Source: Chitinophagaceae bacterium (lineage in GTDB: Bacteria > Bacteroidota > Bacteroidia > Chitinophagales > Chitinophagaceae). From it: DNA of 17,512 nt. Shown here in pieces: positions 6,330-14,420 of the stretch. The stretch's first letter is position 1, and every line of letters starts with the position of its first letter. Position numbers and translations under genes: made by a program. The notes under the pieces were generated by a model. It was given only the letters and a program-made list of their open reading frames with translations, searched no databases and had not been told where the DNA came from. The stretch lies in the NCBI GenBank assembly GCA_947461495.1, contig CANHLV010000008.1, forward strand, positions 1 through 17,512. Direction: 5' to 3'.

Positions 6330-8138
6330 ATGCAAGTTAAGCCTAATTCTTTTGTTTCAATTGTCTTGCTAATATGCCTGTTGGGATTCATGCCGGCATA
6401 TCTCCTTGCGCAAACAAACAAAGCAATTAAACTTCAATTTGTTATTGCAGATGTGAAGTCAACTGATTTTATAAAGTCAAACAAAATTGAAACAAATTTC
6501 AGCACAGTAAAAGAGGCAGATAAATATATATCCCAACTACCTCAGTTGCTTATCAGCAGGGGATTTCCCGGTGCTTCTGTTGACAGCGTTATAAAAAAAG
6601 ACTCTTCCATCACGGCTTTCATTTTCTTAGGACCCCAATGTGAAATTATTAATTTGAAATTTACAGGCGCAAAAGAATGGATCTATGCCGCTGGAATGAG
6701 TAATAAAAATAAAACTAAAACTAATGTTTCGTTTGCCCAGTTTCTAAAGCTTCGCGAACGCATTATTACCTATTATGAAAATCATGGTTATCCATTCGTT
6801 ACAGTATCATTGGACAGTACATACTGGAACCAAAATAACTTAAATGCTTCACTAAATGTAGACAAGGGGTTTTTCTATAAAATAGACAGTATAACCGTTT
6901 CAGGCAGTTTGAAAATTAAAAATCAATTTTTACAACGATATCTGAATATTCCCAACGGATCGGGTTATAACAAAAGCTTGATTTCACAAGTAGATAAGAA
7001 ATTGTCTGAGCTGAATTTTGTTTCAACCATTCAGCCATCATCGATTACTATGCTTGGTAGTGGAGCAATGTTGAATTTGTATCTGAAAGCTAAGAAAACA
7101 AATCAAGTAAATGTTTTACTGGGAATCATGCCTGCTTCACAAAACGTTCAAAAAACTTTGATAACAGGAGATGTTAATCTTGATTTGAAAAATATGCTTA
7201 ATGCAGGAGAAGCCATTACTTTCAGATGGCAGCAACTACAGCCCAAATCGCCAAGGCTCAAACTTGGTTTTTCTGAACCCTACATATTACATACATCAAT
7301 GGGATTTGATTTTTTGCTAGACATGTTTAAAAAAGATTCTAATTTCTTACAAATCAATTCAAGAATAGGATGTCAGTTTGATTGGCAATCTGGAAAAACC
7401 GGGAAAATATATTTCCAATGGCAACAAAATAATTTATTACCCGGTGCAACTGATACAACATTAATTAAAGCAACAAAAAAATTACCTGACAATACCGACA
7501 TGATAGCTTCAGGCTTGGGCTTCAATTATATTGGGAATGCCACAAACTATAAATTAAATCCAAGAAAAGGAAACGAAATAGAGTGTTCAGGTACAGTAAG
7601 TTTGAAAAAAATAAAAAAGAATACAGAAATTTTAAGTCTTTCAGATCCTGACTTTAATTATCAAACCCTCTACGATGCTATAAAACTAAATACATACCAG
7701 ATCCGATGCAAAATATTAGCATCGCATTATTTCCCATTAGGTAAAGCAAGTACAATCAAAACTTCAATAAATTCCGGGTTGTACTACAGTCCTGACATTT
7801 TCAAAAATGATTTATTTCAAATTGGTGGCGCAAATATTTTGAGAGGTTTTGATGAGGAAAGTATTTATGCCACTAAATATGTTGTGTTTTCTGCAGAATA
7901 CAGATTGTTATTTGGCAATACATCATATCTTTCATTTTTTACAGATTATAGCAATACTTTACTTGATTTTCAAACGATACGTCAAAAAAATAGTTATATA
8001 GGAGCAGGGATTGGCTTACAATATGAAACTAAATCAGGACTGCTTAAAGTCAGTTATGCAGCTGGTAAAATTGATAAAATGCCTTTTAATATCACTCAAT
8101 CTTCAAAAATTCATTTTGGTTATGTAAATTACTTTTAG
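6330..8138 (+). CDS. Omp85 superfamily outer-membrane protein (BamA/ShlB-like)
   Basis: A 602-residue outer-membrane protein. Residues 1-27 form a signal peptide ending in LLA before Q28. Residues about 108-178 and 183-256 look like two POTRA-type domains (for example FYKIDSITVSGSLKIKNQF, and YYENHGYPFVTVSLDS). The rest is a 16-stranded-type barrel with the Omp85 hallmark LRGF at 504-507 in the loop-6 segment QIGGANILRGFDEESIY, and a C-terminal phenylalanine. Family members insert or translocate proteins, or lipids, at the outer membrane. With about two POTRA domains it is shorter than BamA (usually five) and nearer TamA/ShlB-like proteins in build. No secreted partner gene is adjacent, so the substrate is unknown. 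ATG at 6330 is the first start in frame with the signal peptide. Confidence 0.8.
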   Translation: MQVKPNSFVSIVLLICLLGFMPAYLLAQTNKAIKLQFVIADVKSTDFIKSNKIETNFSTVKEADKYISQLPQLLISRGFPGASVDSVIKKDSSITAFIFLGPQCEIINLKFTGAKEWIYAAGMSNKNKTKTNVSFAQFLKLRERIITYYENHGYPFVTVSLDSTYWNQNNLNASLNVDKGFFYKIDSITVSGSLKIKNQFLQRYLNIPNGSGYNKSLISQVDKKLSELNFVSTIQPSSITMLGSGAMLNLYLKAKKTNQVNVLLGIMPASQNVQKTLITGDVNLDLKNMLNAGEAITFRWQQLQPKSPRLKLGFSEPYILHTSMGFDFLLDMFKKDSNFLQINSRIGCQFDWQSGKTGKIYFQWQQNNLLPGATDTTLIKATKKLPDNTDMIASGLGFNYIGNATNYKLNPRKGNEIECSGTVSLKKIKKNTEILSLSDPDFNYQTLYDAIKLNTYQIRCKILASHYFPLGKASTIKTSINSGLYYSPDIFKNDLFQIGGANILRGFDEESIYATKYVVFSAEYRLLFGNTSYLSFFTDYSNTLLDFQTIRQKNSYIGAGIGLQYETKSGLLKVSYAAGKIDKMPFNITQSSKIHFGYVNYF

Positions 8139-8158
8139 CTTTCTTACTGATTCAGGTT

Positions 8159-8166
8159 TATTTTTG
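8159..8166 (+). promoter_or_regulatory. -7 promoter box upstream of the DUF4271 gene
   Basis: TATTTTTG is an exact TAnnTTTG box in the 48-bp gap after the Omp85-like gene, 20 bases before the TTG start at 8187. About 20 bp upstream only a TTTA-like -33 sequence is seen. It suggests that the DUF4271-hemD group can be transcribed independently. Confidence 0.55.
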
Positions 8167-8186
8167 TATCCGATTAATTTTCAAAA

Positions 8187-9092
8187 TTGAATAATAATAT
8201 TATTTACTTTTTCATTGCTCTCTTGATATCTTCTGTTTGCCAAGCTCAACAAATTGATGCGGACAGTTTGTTCATAAAAAAAGATAGCATAAGTGTGTCT
8301 TTTATATCAGACTCCATTCAAAATGACAGTAGTAAATTAGATAAAAGCAAGGCGGAATCAAGCCGTATTATAGAAAATAACAAATGGCTTTCAAATGATA
8401 AAATAGCTATTCCTGTTTACCAGTCGTTTAGGGTTGTTGATCAAAACGATAAATTATTTTATGGCGTGGCGGTCTTGTTTTTTGTATTTGGCATTTTGAA
8501 AATTTCTTTTGCAAAATATTTTCAAAATTTAATCAGGGTATTTTTTAATACATCCCTGAGGCAAATTCAGCTAAAGGATCAGTTGCTACAAGACAAGCTA
8601 CCATCTTTATTTTTTAATCTGTTTTTTATAATTGTAGGTGGCGCTTACATTTTTTTATTGATGGCGAAAAGCAAAAAAATCCCTATCAATGATTATCAAT
8701 TCTTTTATTTTGGAATGGCGGCTGTGTTGGTTATATATATTACAAAGCTGGCAATAATTCAATTTCTTGGCTGGCTGAGCGGTTTTAAAAAAGAAGCCGA
8801 AGTTTATAGCTTCATTGTTTTTTTAATAAATAAAATTTTAGCTGTAGCCCTACTTCCTCTTATTGTTGTTATTGCTTTTGCCGCAAAACCAATAAGTGAG
8901 TACACAATTTTGATTTCTTTGATTTTGATTTCTTTTTTATTTGTGCTTAGATATCTAAGGATATTTGGCAGTATCCAGCATTCTCTCAAGGTTAGCAAAT
9001 TTCACTTTATTTTGTTTGTCATTTCAATAGAAATACTACCAATTATGCTGATTTATCAGTTGGTAAATAATTTTATAGATAAAAGTTTGTAA
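8187..9092 (+). CDS. DUF4271 domain integral membrane protein
   Basis: A 301-residue membrane protein. It starts with TTG at 8187-8189, needed to complete an N-terminal hydrophobic signal (residues 4-20, ending CQAQQ). A polar Ser/Lys/Asp-rich region follows (about 22-85). About six hydrophobic segments then lie at 91-110, 141-160, 172-197, 206-232, 239-260 and 272-295. The segment VAVLFFVFGILKISFAKYFQ and the later run of helices fit DUF4271, a Bacteroidota family of unknown function often next to hemD, as here. A 14-base direct repeat (8907-8920 and 8922-8935) encodes ILISLILISF in helix five. No catalytic motif is recognised. It has a promoter box of its own and ends at the hemD promoter box. 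Confidence 0.75.
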   Translation: MNNNIIYFFIALLISSVCQAQQIDADSLFIKKDSISVSFISDSIQNDSSKLDKSKAESSRIIENNKWLSNDKIAIPVYQSFRVVDQNDKLFYGVAVLFFVFGILKISFAKYFQNLIRVFFNTSLRQIQLKDQLLQDKLPSLFFNLFFIIVGGAYIFLLMAKSKKIPINDYQFFYFGMAAVLVIYITKLAIIQFLGWLSGFKKEAEVYSFIVFLINKILAVALLPLIVVIAFAAKPISEYTILISLILISFLFVLRYLRIFGSIQHSLKVSKFHFILFVISIEILPIMLIYQLVNNFIDKSL

Positions 9093-9097
9093 TTTTG
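9090..9097 (+). promoter_or_regulatory. -7 promoter box of hemD
   Basis: TAATTTTG matches TAnnTTTG and overlaps the DUF4271 stop codon (TAA 9090-9092), 22 bases before the hemD ATG. No well-spaced -33 TTG is present, so the promoter is likely but not certain. Confidence 0.5.
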
Positions 9098-9119
9098 CAC
9101 AATATTTGGAAAGATAAGC

Positions 9120-9911
9120 ATGATAAAAAAAAGTATTAATAAAGTTGCCGTCGAAAAAAAAGCAATCCGGAAAATACTCATCACCCAGCCAAGGCCAGAA
9201 GGTACAAAATCACCCTATTTTGATTTTGCAGTAAAACATGGACTTTCTTTAGACTTTCACCCATTCATTAAAGTGGAAGGAATTCCCTCCAAAGAATTTC
9301 GTAAACAGAAAATTGATATTTCGGCTTTTACTGCAGTCATTTTCACCAGCAGAAATGCAATAGATCATTTTTTCAGAATTTGTGAAGAAATGAAAATTAC
9401 CGTTTCTCAGGATACCAAATACTTTTGTATAACTGAATCGGTCGCTTTGTATTTGCAAAAATTTATTCTGTATAGAAAACGAAAGGTTTTTTACGGCGCA
9501 GACGGCTTGAATAAAAGTCTATTTGACGTAATCAACAAACATAAAGACAATGAAAAATTTCTTTATCCTTGTTCAGAATCTTTTGACAGTGAGATTACAA
9601 ACTGGCTTAAAAGTCACAATTGTGAATATGCAACGCCTGTGCTTTATAAAATTGTAAGTAATGATATACGTGAAGTTGTGAATCGGGGCTATGATATTAT
9701 TTGCTTTTTTACACCCGGAGGCGTGAAAAGTTTGGTAGAAAATTTCCCCAAATTCAAACAAAAAGAAACTATACTGGCAGCATTTGGCAATAACACTTTC
9801 AAGGCTGTTGAAGAGGCAGGTTTGAAGTTGCAAATAAAAGCACCCATGCCACAAACTCCTAGTATGGTGAGTGCTTTGGAATTATATATGAAATCGTTAT
9901 CAAAGAAATAA
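9120..9911 (+). CDS. hemD: Uroporphyrinogen-III synthase
   Basis: A 263-residue two-domain protein of the HemD fold, which cyclises hydroxymethylbilane with inversion of ring D to give uroporphyrinogen III in heme and siroheme synthesis. The family has few fixed residues. The recognisable segments are the N-terminal strand KILITQPRPE (18-27), FTSRNAIDHF (75-84), and FFTPGGVKSL (196-205), which matches the FTSPSGV-type motif of the second domain, followed by AAFGNNTFKAVEEAG. Length is slightly above the usual 240-260. The basic N-terminal extension of about 17 residues depends on the ATG at 9120, which lies just after the promoter box. It is followed after 26 bp by the DUF255 gene, probably in one transcript. 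Confidence 0.85.
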   Translation: MIKKSINKVAVEKKAIRKILITQPRPEGTKSPYFDFAVKHGLSLDFHPFIKVEGIPSKEFRKQKIDISAFTAVIFTSRNAIDHFFRICEEMKITVSQDTKYFCITESVALYLQKFILYRKRKVFYGADGLNKSLFDVINKHKDNEKFLYPCSESFDSEITNWLKSHNCEYATPVLYKIVSNDIREVVNRGYDIICFFTPGGVKSLVENFPKFKQKETILAAFGNNTFKAVEEAGLKLQIKAPMPQTPSMVSALELYMKSLSKK

Positions 9912-9937
9912 TACTTTCTTAATTGTAAAAATTCGAA

Positions 9938-12001
9938 ATGATTTCACATGAGTTTACAAATGAACTGATTCATGAAACCAGCCCTTATCTTTTACAACAT
10001 TCCCATAATCCAGTAAATTGGCTGCCTTGGAGCAAGAAGTCACTCGAATTGGCAAAAGATGAAAATAAACCCATTCTCGTAAGTATAGGTTATTCTTCTT
10101 GTCATTGGTGCCATGTAATGGAACGGGAAAGCTTCGAAGACAAACACATTGCTGGTTTGATGAATTCTTTTTTTATCAACATCAAAGTTGACAGAGAAGA
10201 ACGACCTGATCTTGACAATATATATATGGATGCGGTTCAAACGCTTTCCGGCCATGGTGGCTGGCCTTTGAATGTATTTTTAACTCCTGAAGCCAAACCA
10301 TTTTATGGCGGCACCTATTTTCCACCGGTAAATAAATACAACAAACCATCATGGGAAGACATCATCACTTTTATTAACGATGTTTGGATAAATCGAAAAA
10401 CAGATGTGCTGGCTCAAGCAGATCAACTTACCAAAAGTATCGGCACATTAACCAGCCGATTCGTCAATCTGGAAATAGGAAATCAATACAAAACTGATGG
10501 GGAAATTATAACAACTGATTTCTTTAAAGAGGTAAGAAATAAATTGTTGCAACAGGCAGATGCTATTCATGGTGGGTTTGGTCAAGCACCAAAATTCCCA
10601 CAAACTTTCTCTATCAAATTCCTCTTGATGTATGATTATTTTTTTCATGACGAAGCATCCAAACAGCATGCATTAAAGAGCTTGATTGCGTTGCTTAACG
10701 GGGGCATCAATGATCATTTATCCGGAGGGTTCGCAAGATATAGCACAGATGACCAGTGGCTTGTACCACATTTTGAAAAAATGCTTTATGACAATGCATT
10801 AATTACAGATGTACTTTGCGATGCTTATCAAATAACAGGTGAAGAAATTTATAAAAAAGGTATAGAAGAAACGATAACATTTTGTATCAACAATTTAAAG
10901 GAAACAAATGGCGGCTTTATGTCTGCAATAGATGCAGATAGTGAAGGAGAAGAAGGGAAATATTATGTTTGGGAAAAAGAAACAATAGATAAAATACTTG
11001 GAAAAGATGCGGAATATTTTTGCAGTTATTATGGGGTAAAAACAAATGGAAATTGGGAAGATAAAAATATTTTACATGTCAGCCAATCTATTCAATCATT
11101 TGCTATTGAAAACGGTATCGATGCAAACGCATTTATTGATATCATCAATTCATGTAAAAAGAAATTGTTAGTTGAGAGAAACAAACGAAAACACCCCGAA
11201 AAAGACGATAAAATATTATTAAGCTGGAATGCCCTTTTTTTAATTAGTTTATCCAGGGCCTCAGCAGCATTGAACAATAATCATTACCGCATAATCGCAG
11301 AAAATTTATTTGATTTTATAATTTCCAATTTTACTGAGGATGGGAACTTATTTTATCACACATTTAAAAATGGGAAGAAAAAACAAATTGCATTCCTTGA
11401 TGATTATGCTTATTTAATTAAAGCCTTCATCAGTTTACAGGAAATGTCAGGCGATGTAAAATATCTGGATTGGGCGAAAAAGCTCACTGATTATGTGATG
11501 ACACAATTTGGTGACAAGAATTCCGGTTTATTCTATTATACCCATCAAATACAAGAAGATATTATCATTCGGAAAATTGAAATTCATGATGGCGCTATTC
11601 CATCCGGAAACAGTATTATGGCCGAAAATCTACAGTACTTGGCAAGAGTTTTTGCCAACAGCGAATGGAAGATGCTCGCAGAAAAAATGCTGTTTTCAAA
11701 TAAAGCACAAGTTGAAAAACATCCCGCATCCTTTGCTGTATGGGCTATGGCCTTATTAAAAGAATTTAAAGGGTACAAAGAAATTATTGTCACAGGGAAG
11801 GGAAACCAAGCATTTTTAGATGCTATCTTGCTTCAATACATTCCAAATTCAATAATACAGAGCGCCGAAACTGAAATATATTACCCGTTGCTAACGGGGA
11901 AAAAGTATGAAAATCAAAGCTTAATCTACGTATGCGAACAGTCTACCTGCTCAGCACCATTTGATGCAATTGACGATTTTCTGAAATTCATAAAAATTTA
12001 G
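9938..12001 (+). CDS. DUF255 thioredoxin-fold protein (YyaL/SPATA20 type)
   Basis: A 687-residue cytoplasmic protein, the usual length for the family. The N-terminal thioredoxin-like domain has the highly conserved opening [19 protein letters not shown] (13-31), the CxxC pair C55/C58 in [20 protein letters not shown] (83-92) and [11 protein letters not shown] (106-116). The remainder is an alpha/alpha-barrel resembling six-hairpin glycosidases or sugar epimerases, with the family motifs [22 protein letters not shown] and [12 protein letters not shown]. The reaction is not established; human SPATA20 and bacterial YyaL are the reference names. It follows hemD by 26 bp. ATG at 9938 is favoured because the conserved block starts only about 12 residues later. 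Confidence 0.92.
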   Translation: MISHEFTNELIHETSPYLLQHSHNPVNWLPWSKKSLELAKDENKPILVSIGYSSCHWCHVMERESFEDKHIAGLMNSFFINIKVDREERPDLDNIYMDAVQTLSGHGGWPLNVFLTPEAKPFYGGTYFPPVNKYNKPSWEDIITFINDVWINRKTDVLAQADQLTKSIGTLTSRFVNLEIGNQYKTDGEIITTDFFKEVRNKLLQQADAIHGGFGQAPKFPQTFSIKFLLMYDYFFHDEASKQHALKSLIALLNGGINDHLSGGFARYSTDDQWLVPHFEKMLYDNALITDVLCDAYQITGEEIYKKGIEETITFCINNLKETNGGFMSAIDADSEGEEGKYYVWEKETIDKILGKDAEYFCSYYGVKTNGNWEDKNILHVSQSIQSFAIENGIDANAFIDIINSCKKKLLVERNKRKHPEKDDKILLSWNALFLISLSRASAALNNNHYRIIAENLFDFIISNFTEDGNLFYHTFKNGKKKQIAFLDDYAYLIKAFISLQEMSGDVKYLDWAKKLTDYVMTQFGDKNSGLFYYTHQIQEDIIIRKIEIHDGAIPSGNSIMAENLQYLARVFANSEWKMLAEKMLFSNKAQVEKHPASFAVWAMALLKEFKGYKEIIVTGKGNQAFLDAILLQYIPNSIIQSAETEIYYPLLTGKKYENQSLIYVCEQSTCSAPFDAIDDFLKFIKI

Positions 12002-12126
12002 TCACGATTTAACATTTTTATTAACAATAATAAAATAATTTAGCCGTTTAGTTATTTAAGGCTTGAATTTTGTAAAAAAAAACGCAGAAGAGAGCTTTGA
12101 AATTAACTTTGAATTAAAATTATTAT

Positions 12127-12134
12127 TACATTTG
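12127..12134 (+). promoter_or_regulatory. -7 promoter box of gldK
   Basis: TACATTTG is an exact TAnnTTTG box, 23 bases before the gldK ATG, in a 156-bp AT-rich gap. TTTG sequences occur 15 bp (12108-12111) and 27 bp (12096-12099) upstream, neither at the ideal distance. The same eight bases, followed by GC, recur in front of gldL. Confidence 0.6.
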
Positions 12135-12157
12135 CCAATACCCACAACGTAGAAAAA

Positions 12158-13456
12158 ATGAGTAATCGGTTTTTTATCTTGATAGCCACAGCCGCTATCA
12201 CCTTAAGCACCACAAGCTGTAAAATGCTTGGAGGTAAAAACAAGTCAGGTAAAACATTGCCAAACGATGGACAGTTGCATGGTGTATCGCCTGATGCAAG
12301 ATGGACGCCAACACGCCCAACGGGTATGGTATATGTTCCGCCAGGTACCTTTCATATGGGACCTAGTGACGAAGATGTCAATTATTCCTTCACTGCAAGA
12401 AACAAATCAGTTTCTATAAGCGGTTTTTGGATGGATGCGACAGAAGTTACCAACAATGAGTATCGTCAGTTTACAAACTGGGTTCGTGATTCAACCGCAG
12501 CAAAGCTTATGGGCTACGTTAAACAAGGTCAGGACGGTAACGAGTACGTTGATTGGAAAAAAGCAAGTACTATAAAATGGGGAGACAAATCAACAATTGA
12601 GAAAATCGATGCTATTATAGTTACTCCAGATAACCGTATTTTCGGTAAAAAAGAGCTCGATGCTTCTAAAATTGTTTATCAATCTGAGATTTTTGATTAC
12701 AAAGCAGCAGCTTCAAACAGAGATATTACTATTCCTCGTTCTGCATTTATTGTAAAAACAAAAGTCCCTGTTTACCCTGATTCTTTATGTTGGGTAAGAG
12801 ATTTTTCTTATTCGTATAATGAGCCCATGGCTAAAAAATACTTCAATCATCCGGCCTACGGAAATTATCCTGTAGTTGGCGTGAGTTGGAAGCAAGCAAC
12901 TGCATTCTGTGAATGGCGCTCACACATAATGAATGCTTTTCTTGAAGGCAAAAAAAGATCTCCTGAATCAGATTTCCGTTTGCCAACAGAAGCACAATGG
13001 GAATATGCAGCAAGAGGAGGTCGTTCTCAGGCTCCATATCCTTGGGGTGGACCTTATTTAAGAAACAAAAAGGGATGCCTATTAGCAAATTTCAAACCTG
13101 GTCGTGGAAATTATCCTGAAGATGGAGGTTTCTACACCGTACGCGCAGATGCTTATTGGCCTAATGATTTTGGTTTATATAATATGGCGGGTAATGTAGC
13201 AGAATGGACCTCATCATTATATTATGAAGGCGGTTACAATTTTCAACATGACATGAATCCTGATATTCGTTGGAATGCCAAAGATTCTGATCCTCCAAGG
13301 ATGAAACGTAAAGTAATTCGTGGTGGAAGCTGGAAGGATGTAGGTCATTTTTTACAAACAAGCACACGTGCATATGAATATCAGGATACTTCTAAATCTT
13401 ATATTGGTTTCCGTTGTGTCTTAGATTTACCTTCATCAGCAGTTAGACGCAGATAA
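12158..13456 (+). CDS. gldK: T9SS/gliding outer-membrane ring lipoprotein GldK
   Basis: A 432-residue lipoprotein. The N-terminal signal ends in LSTTSC, with Cys21 as the lipidated residue; the -3 position is Thr, a loose lipobox as is common in Bacteroidota. The mature part is a formylglycine-generating-enzyme/sulfatase-modifying fold, beginning MVYVPPGTFHMGPSD (57-71) and continuing FRLPTEAQWEYAARGG (273-288), YNMAGNVAEW, VIRGGSW and IGFRC. An insertion of roughly 120 residues lies between the first and second blocks. In GldK/PorK the fold is structural: with GldN/PorN it forms a periplasmic ring attached to the outer membrane, above the GldLM motor. The FGE catalytic cysteines are not present. 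It is the first gene of the gldKLMN locus. Confidence 0.95.
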   Translation: MSNRFFILIATAAITLSTTSCKMLGGKNKSGKTLPNDGQLHGVSPDARWTPTRPTGMVYVPPGTFHMGPSDEDVNYSFTARNKSVSISGFWMDATEVTNNEYRQFTNWVRDSTAAKLMGYVKQGQDGNEYVDWKKASTIKWGDKSTIEKIDAIIVTPDNRIFGKKELDASKIVYQSEIFDYKAAASNRDITIPRSAFIVKTKVPVYPDSLCWVRDFSYSYNEPMAKKYFNHPAYGNYPVVGVSWKQATAFCEWRSHIMNAFLEGKKRSPESDFRLPTEAQWEYAARGGRSQAPYPWGGPYLRNKKGCLLANFKPGRGNYPEDGGFYTVRADAYWPNDFGLYNMAGNVAEWTSSLYYEGGYNFQHDMNPDIRWNAKDSDPPRMKRKVIRGGSWKDVGHFLQTSTRAYEYQDTSKSYIGFRCVLDLPSSAVRRR

Positions 13457-13506
13457 AACGCCTTCTTATTTGAATTAATTTTAGTATAATCTTATTGAAA
13501 CAATAG

Positions 13507-13536
13507 CCCACACCAAAACTAAAATAAAGGTGTGGG
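13507..13536 (+). other. Stem-loop between gldK and gldL
   Basis: CCCACACC (13507-13514) pairs perfectly with GGTGTGGG (13529-13536) around a 14-base A-rich loop. With one bulged G the stem extends by AATA (13502-13505) to TATT (13537-13540). No T-run follows, so it is not a textbook intrinsic terminator; it may be a weak terminator or a 3' stabiliser of the gldK message. A small alternative hairpin (13493-13497 with 13501-13505) competes for the extension. Confidence 0.6.
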
Positions 13537-13544
13537 TATTCTAA

Positions 13545-13552
13545 TACATTTG
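13545..13552 (+). promoter_or_regulatory. -7 promoter box of gldLMN
   Basis: TACATTTG, the same box as in front of gldK, lies eight bases after the stem-loop and 41 bases before the gldL ATG. No TTG at the -33 distance is visible, so activity needs testing. If active, it would give gldLMN a transcript of their own. Confidence 0.5.
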
Positions 13553-13593
13553 CAATCATTTTAAAAAACAATAAACCTTAAAAATTAAAAAAC

Positions 13594-14352
13594 ATGTCTT
13601 CAGTAAAAATCGATCCCAAAGTAAGTAAATGGATGGACGTTGCCGTATCAATCGCAGCCGCTGTCGTAATTTTCGGTGCTCTTCAAAAAATTCTTCACAC
13701 ACCTATTGCTGATTTATTCTTAAAAATTGGTCTTTACACCGAAGCCGCAATATTTTTTATGTATGGGGTTATTTATATTAAAGCACCGATCATACATGAT
13801 CATGCACATGCTGCTCCATCTAAATCACTTAATCCAATGGAAGCAATGGATAAAATGATGAAAGATGCAGATATTACACCTGCAAATTTGAAAAAATTAA
13901 GTGAAGGCTTCCAAAAACTAGGAACTACTGTTGCCGGTATTTCTGATGTAAGCGATGTTGTTAAATCTACAAGCGATTTCGGTGCTAAAACAAAAGAAGC
14001 GACTACAGCAATTGGTTCTATGTCTGCTGCTTTTGCTGCAAGTGCAACAACTATGGGTTCATTTAATAACGCTGCAGAATCTGCAAAAGGTTTCCATGAG
14101 CAAGTTCAGGTTTTAACTAAGAACTTGGGTTCACTTAATACAATTTATGAATTGGAATTGAAAGAAAGCAATAATCATTTAAAGGCTCTTAACAACTTCT
14201 ACGGTAAATTAGCTGAAGCCAGCAGTGCTATGACTAGCAGCGTTGAAGATGCAAATAAAGTAAAAGATCAAATTTCTGCATTAGCCGGTAACTTAAGCAA
14301 ATTGAATGCTGTTTACGGAAATATGCTGAGTGCTATGCAAGGTGGTAAATAA
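13594..14352 (+). CDS. gldL: T9SS/gliding motor inner-membrane protein GldL
   Basis: A 252-residue inner-membrane protein with two transmembrane helices, about residues 16-33 and 41-63, joined by a short turn, and a long cytoplasmic alpha-helical tail (about 80-250) rich in Ala/Ser/Lys. GldL forms the stator-like pentamer around two GldM helices; proton flow through it powers protein secretion and gliding. The key charged residues of the family are visible: K32 and H35 in GALQKILHTP at the helix-1 end, and the essential helix-2 glutamate E50 in GLYTEAAIFF. Length is close to other GldL proteins. A His-rich linker (HDHAHAAP) follows helix 2. It lies 68 bp upstream of gldM. Confidence 0.95.
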   Translation: MSSVKIDPKVSKWMDVAVSIAAAVVIFGALQKILHTPIADLFLKIGLYTEAAIFFMYGVIYIKAPIIHDHAHAAPSKSLNPMEAMDKMMKDADITPANLKKLSEGFQKLGTTVAGISDVSDVVKSTSDFGAKTKEATTAIGSMSAAFAASATTMGSFNNAAESAKGFHEQVQVLTKNLGSLNTIYELELKESNNHLKALNNFYGKLAEASSAMTSSVEDANKVKDQISALAGNLSKLNAVYGNMLSAMQGGK

Positions 14353-14420
14353 TCTCAGGATTATTTTGCTTTGAAAAACAAACCAAACAATATTCATAAA
14401 AATAATTAATACAACTAGTT

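Noticed and set aside
12096..12111. TTTG sequences as the -33 box of gldK
   Set aside because: They are 15 and 27 bp from the -7 box, outside the usual range, so only the -7 box is annotated.
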